Shown in pieces: positions 61,289 to 64,000 of a stretch of 64,000 nt of DNA (positions within the stretch are counted from its first letter, which is position 1; the number at the start of each line of letters is the position of its first letter). The stretch is from Deroplatys truncata (taxonomy: Eukaryota; Arthropoda; Insecta; Mantodea; Mantidae). The notes under the pieces are model-generated. The model was given only the letters and a program-made list of their open reading frames with translations. It was not told the origin of the DNA and searched no databases. Where the stretch lies: positions 212,947,290 through 213,011,289 of the forward strand of contig CM060990.1 of assembly GCA_030765065.1 (NCBI GenBank). The letters are read 5' to 3'. A program made the translations under genes and the position numbers.

Positions 61289-62583
61289 CGTAGCATATAT
61301 AGTAAGCACCGTTTTAGTATGTTGCCACTGTAGCGTTACAGTCGCGATTTTGAGCATGCCCGATCACTTCCTCTATTCATTTAGAAGCCGTAAGTGATCA
61401 TCGCTTTGGTTTTCCTGTTGTTAGAGCGTTTCGAAATGTTCAAAACGATCGAACGACCCGCCGACTGTGAAGTCAGATCAGTGATTCGTTTTCTGAATGT
61501 GATAAATATTACACCAGCAAATATTCATCGGCAATTGTGCGAGATTTATGGAGAAACAATAATGAGTGATGGAATGGTGAGATACTGGATTAGACAGTTT
61601 AACTAAGGTCCTGAAATTACGCATGATGAGTCGCGGAGCGTCTATGATCACGGATGATTTGGTGCAAGCTGTGGAATAAAATATTCGCGTGGACAAACGT
61701 TTTACCACATCGGTGTAATCTTGCTATTTCCACAAATTTCAACATCAGTCCTATGCAACACTGTGACAAAACGCTCAGGATTTCGGAAATTGTGCTCAAC
61801 ATGGGTGTTCAAAAGTCTTACTGATGAGCACAAGAACAAGATATTTGCCGCTGCACTAACTTTTCCCGCACGACATGATGAGGAAGGCGATGATTTGCTA
61901 TCGCTCATATTACAGGTGATGAGACATAGGTGTCTCACATCACTCCTGAATCAAAGCAACAATCCATGGGGTGGAGGCATACAACATCCCCGTGAAGAAG
62001 AAATTCAAAGAGACGATATCCATTCAAAAGATCATGTGTACGGTTTTCTGGGACAGACAAGGTGTTTTTCTGGTTAAATTCTTGTCCAGGAATAAGAAAA
62101 TCAATAAAGACGTCTATTGTGAGACACCACGAAAGCTCCGTCGTGCAGTACAGAACAAAAGGCGTGAAATGCTTTCGCGTGGAGTCTTTTTTGTTCATGA
62201 CAAGTCCCGGCCACTCACAGCCAAACAAACTCAAGATCTGATCGCACCATTTGATTGGGAACAATTCGACCACTCTCCTTACAGTTCGAATTTGGCACCA
62301 AGCAATTTTCATCTGTTTCTTCGTTTGAAGAAATTCCTAGGTGGAAAACATTTCAACGACGATGACATTGTGAAACAAGAAGTGCACACATGGGTTTCAA
62401 CACATGCGACATCATTCTTTGACGAACGCATACAAAAACTGTTTTCCCGTTACAAGAGCCTGGATGACGACGGTGACTATGCGCAGAAGTATGAGGTGTA
62501 AGGTAATGAATGATAATAAAGTATTTGGAAAATAATGTTATTTTTTAAAAAATTATCGGTATTTGCTTTAAAAACACGCCTCC
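61289..62583 (+). mobile_element. Mariner 5, full length, same family as mariner 2
   Basis: A 1,295-bp mariner. The right end is CTTTAAAAACACGCCTCC followed by TA (62584-62585), matching the transposase-3' end of mariner 2. The left end is diverged (TA at 61287-61288, then CGTAGCATATATAGTAAGCA, then CACCGTTTTAGTATG). The untranslated leader (CAGTCGCGATTTT, CCTGTTGTTAGAGCGTTT) is clearly shared with mariner 2. Confidence 0.9.
61436..62501 (+). pseudogene. Mariner 5 transposase, broken
   Basis: Starts MFKTIERPADCEVRSVIRFL at 61436, with the helix-turn-helix region NIHRQLCEIYGETIMSDGMV, and ends QKYEV at a TAA (62499-62501). The first in-frame stop is at 61604-61606, and frames change near 61670 and 61940. 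The first catalytic block reads GDET followed by a stop in place of Trp (near 61915). The second is VHDKSRPLTAKQ (near 62196). The third is SSNLAPSNFHLF, where the catalytic Asp is Asn. The second half (62067-62501) is open, with the usual KKFLGGKHFNDDD end. Inactive. Confidence 0.9.
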
Positions 62584-62779
62584 TACTTTCCAAGTTTGAA
62601 GTTCCCACGGCTTTAACGGGAGCAATAACGACACAACTGAGCTTTCACAAATCAGTTTTGCAAATAGAGTTGACATTCTACGACTTAAAAGTAAGCTTCG
62701 AAGGGATTTTTTCCATGCCAATAGGTAATACAAAAACGACAAATTTTGAGTTATGACACGGTTGCATTAAATGAGCGAT

Positions 62780-62968
62780 AGTTTTTTTCCCCTCTTTCTT
62801 TCTTTCTTCCTTTCTTTTCTCTTTTTGTACATTCGTCATTCCTTCTATTTCCGTTATGTAATACAAAATGCTTCAACGCGTTTACATGTCGCCCCAGAGC
62901 TGATATCTAACAATTGCTTCGAGGGTCAAGAAGAGCGCTCGCCCTTATATTGCTGTATACATAAAAAC

Positions 62969-63016
<48 letters not shown>
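62780..63016. repeat. Pyrimidine tract and (AAT)n microsatellite
   Basis: A T/C-only tract at about 62780-62827 and about 16 AAT units at 62970-63016. A GC-rich patch with several CGs follows at about 63130-63215; its nature is unknown. Confidence 0.85.
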
Positions 63017-63020
<4 letters not shown>

Positions 63021-63365
63021 TATTTAAGTTCTAAAATTATTCTTAATGTGAAATACCTATGAGACAATTGGTTTATTAATAACAGCTGATTAACAGGTAG
63101 GAAAACTACAGCGCTTTTCCTTCACAGTGCGGGCACCGCACGGGGTTTGCGCGCCGGCAGCTACAGCTTGGACTCCCGCGGAAACTGCTGTAATATCCGC
63201 GCACCGCCTCACGTTCTCAAATTTACAATTATAATTACAGTGGTAACATACCTTATCATAAGAGATGTTGGAAATGTTGTAATTTCTGACATTTTAGAAA
63301 ATGTTTATTTACGCTCCAGAGTTCAATATCTGGAATAGGGTGAATTTCTCCCCATACGTTTCGTT

Positions 63366-63746
63366 TTGATTCTTCCAAAGTACGGGGTTTGCCGCAGTCA
63401 CCATTTTTCACGTGGTCATCAGGGTCGGGTAAATTTCTGTAACCGTATTTTGCGAAATGTCAATGATACAGTAATTGACCCACACTTAACATCCTTCTCC
63501 GACGAAGCATGTTCCATGCACATGGTTATGTTCCGTGGTAAAATAACAGATTCTGAAGCACAGAGAAATCCGATTTTACAGGCGATATTCCCTGTGTGGT
63601 GTGCAGTAAATGCATACAAAGTAATAGGACCTATAATTTATAAACAAACAATAAATGCAGAGAAGTATAGAAATTACATGTCAGTCTGGGTACTTCCAAT
63701 AAGTCTTTTGCTACCGCCCATTCAGCTAATGAGTCATCAAGTTTAA
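63366..63746 (+). pseudogene. IS630/Tc1-like transposase fragment (DUF4817-associated type)
   Basis: The middle of a DDE transposase: RVNFCNRILRNVNDTVIDPH, LTSFSDEACS (first catalytic Asp in the SDE block) and FPVWCAVNAYKVIGPIIY, then TINAEKYRNYM. This order (R..FC..IL, then F.DE, then VWC.V....IGP, then .INA..Y) is that of a Tc1/mariner-related transposase common in arthropods and often annotated with DUF4817. The second and third catalytic blocks and the N-terminal DNA-binding part are absent. Resemblance fades after 63690, so the last part of the open frame is probably chance. Confidence 0.72.
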
Positions 63747-64000
63747 TTAAGGAAAATTTTGAAAATGGGGAATTAGTAAAGGACTTTTTGCCATCACAAA
63801 TAATGCTATATTATGTATTAGATTGTAAGGATCATTTATTTTTATACATATATATACCGGATGAGTTTCTCAGCCTGCGTATTGAGAAGCTACGCAGTCA
63901 CGGCGCTGTACAGGCTATGCCGTAAACACCGTCCACTGCATTGCATCGTATCAATTTTGGCCGAAATGTCTGCTCTGCACCGCTGTGCGTGCAGGACTCC
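63747..64000. other. Window end, nothing recognised
   Basis: AT-rich, then GC-richer sequence from about 63870 with no supported feature; it may be part of an element cut by the window edge. Confidence 0.4.

Overview
This is a stretch of a large, repeat-rich animal genome, almost certainly an insect. The support is a mixture of five mariner copies, a Tc1-like transposase, an R1-clade retrotransposon, several Jockey/CR1-type LINEs, a Polinton-type integrase, tRNA-derived SINEs and degenerate TTAGG-like (insect telomere-type) runs. There is no bacterial gene, operon, CRISPR array or intact tRNA/rRNA gene. Nearly everything is a broken mobile element or a simple repeat. Only two short segments (22337-22607 and 40751-40950, both minus strand) look like candidate host exons.

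Layout. 334-1384: decayed LINE C-terminus (RNase H). 1615-3640: Polinton/Maverick-like fragment, cut off by a mariner end. 3641-20830: the most striking part, a long triplet-repeat locus (TAG, TAGCAG, CAG and a 39-bp derivative) into which other elements have landed: mariner 2 (4931-6228), mariner 3 (11188-12848, itself carrying a SINE), an R1-clade element (13815-19250, carrying another SINE) and mariner 4 (19529-20502, fused to a SINE head). Mariner 1 lies at its left edge. At its core (6481-11187) is a nearly pure and symmetric array TAG > TAGCAG > CAG (about 3.4 kb, about 1,150 units) > TAGCAG > TAG.

20831-38950: mostly unannotated AT-rich DNA with Jockey fragments (24290-27170, 34225-35760, 36900-38290), a DUF7869-type transposon-derived pseudogene (28330-29720), a MITE (31840-32560), and a pair of inverted 31-bp minisatellites. 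42614-48433: a pair of inverted arms of about 1.8 kb around a dead Tc1-like transposase. 50413-51340: a SINE inserted in a SINE with a perfect 15-bp target duplication. 53560-58390: a CR1/Jockey-type LINE interrupted by two elements, then another copy of one of them. 61289-62583: a full-length mariner of the same family as mariner 2. 63366-63746: an IS630/Tc1-like transposase fragment.

The elements do not form a pathway. What they give is a readable order of insertions, fixed by perfect target-site duplications of 10-15 bp at four SINEs and TA dinucleotides at mariner ends. The best candidates for something unusual are the symmetric CAG/TAG array with its transposon nest, the R1-clade element bounded on both sides by the same triplet minisatellite, and the long inverted repeat. 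All identity figures here are estimates by eye; no search or alignment was run.
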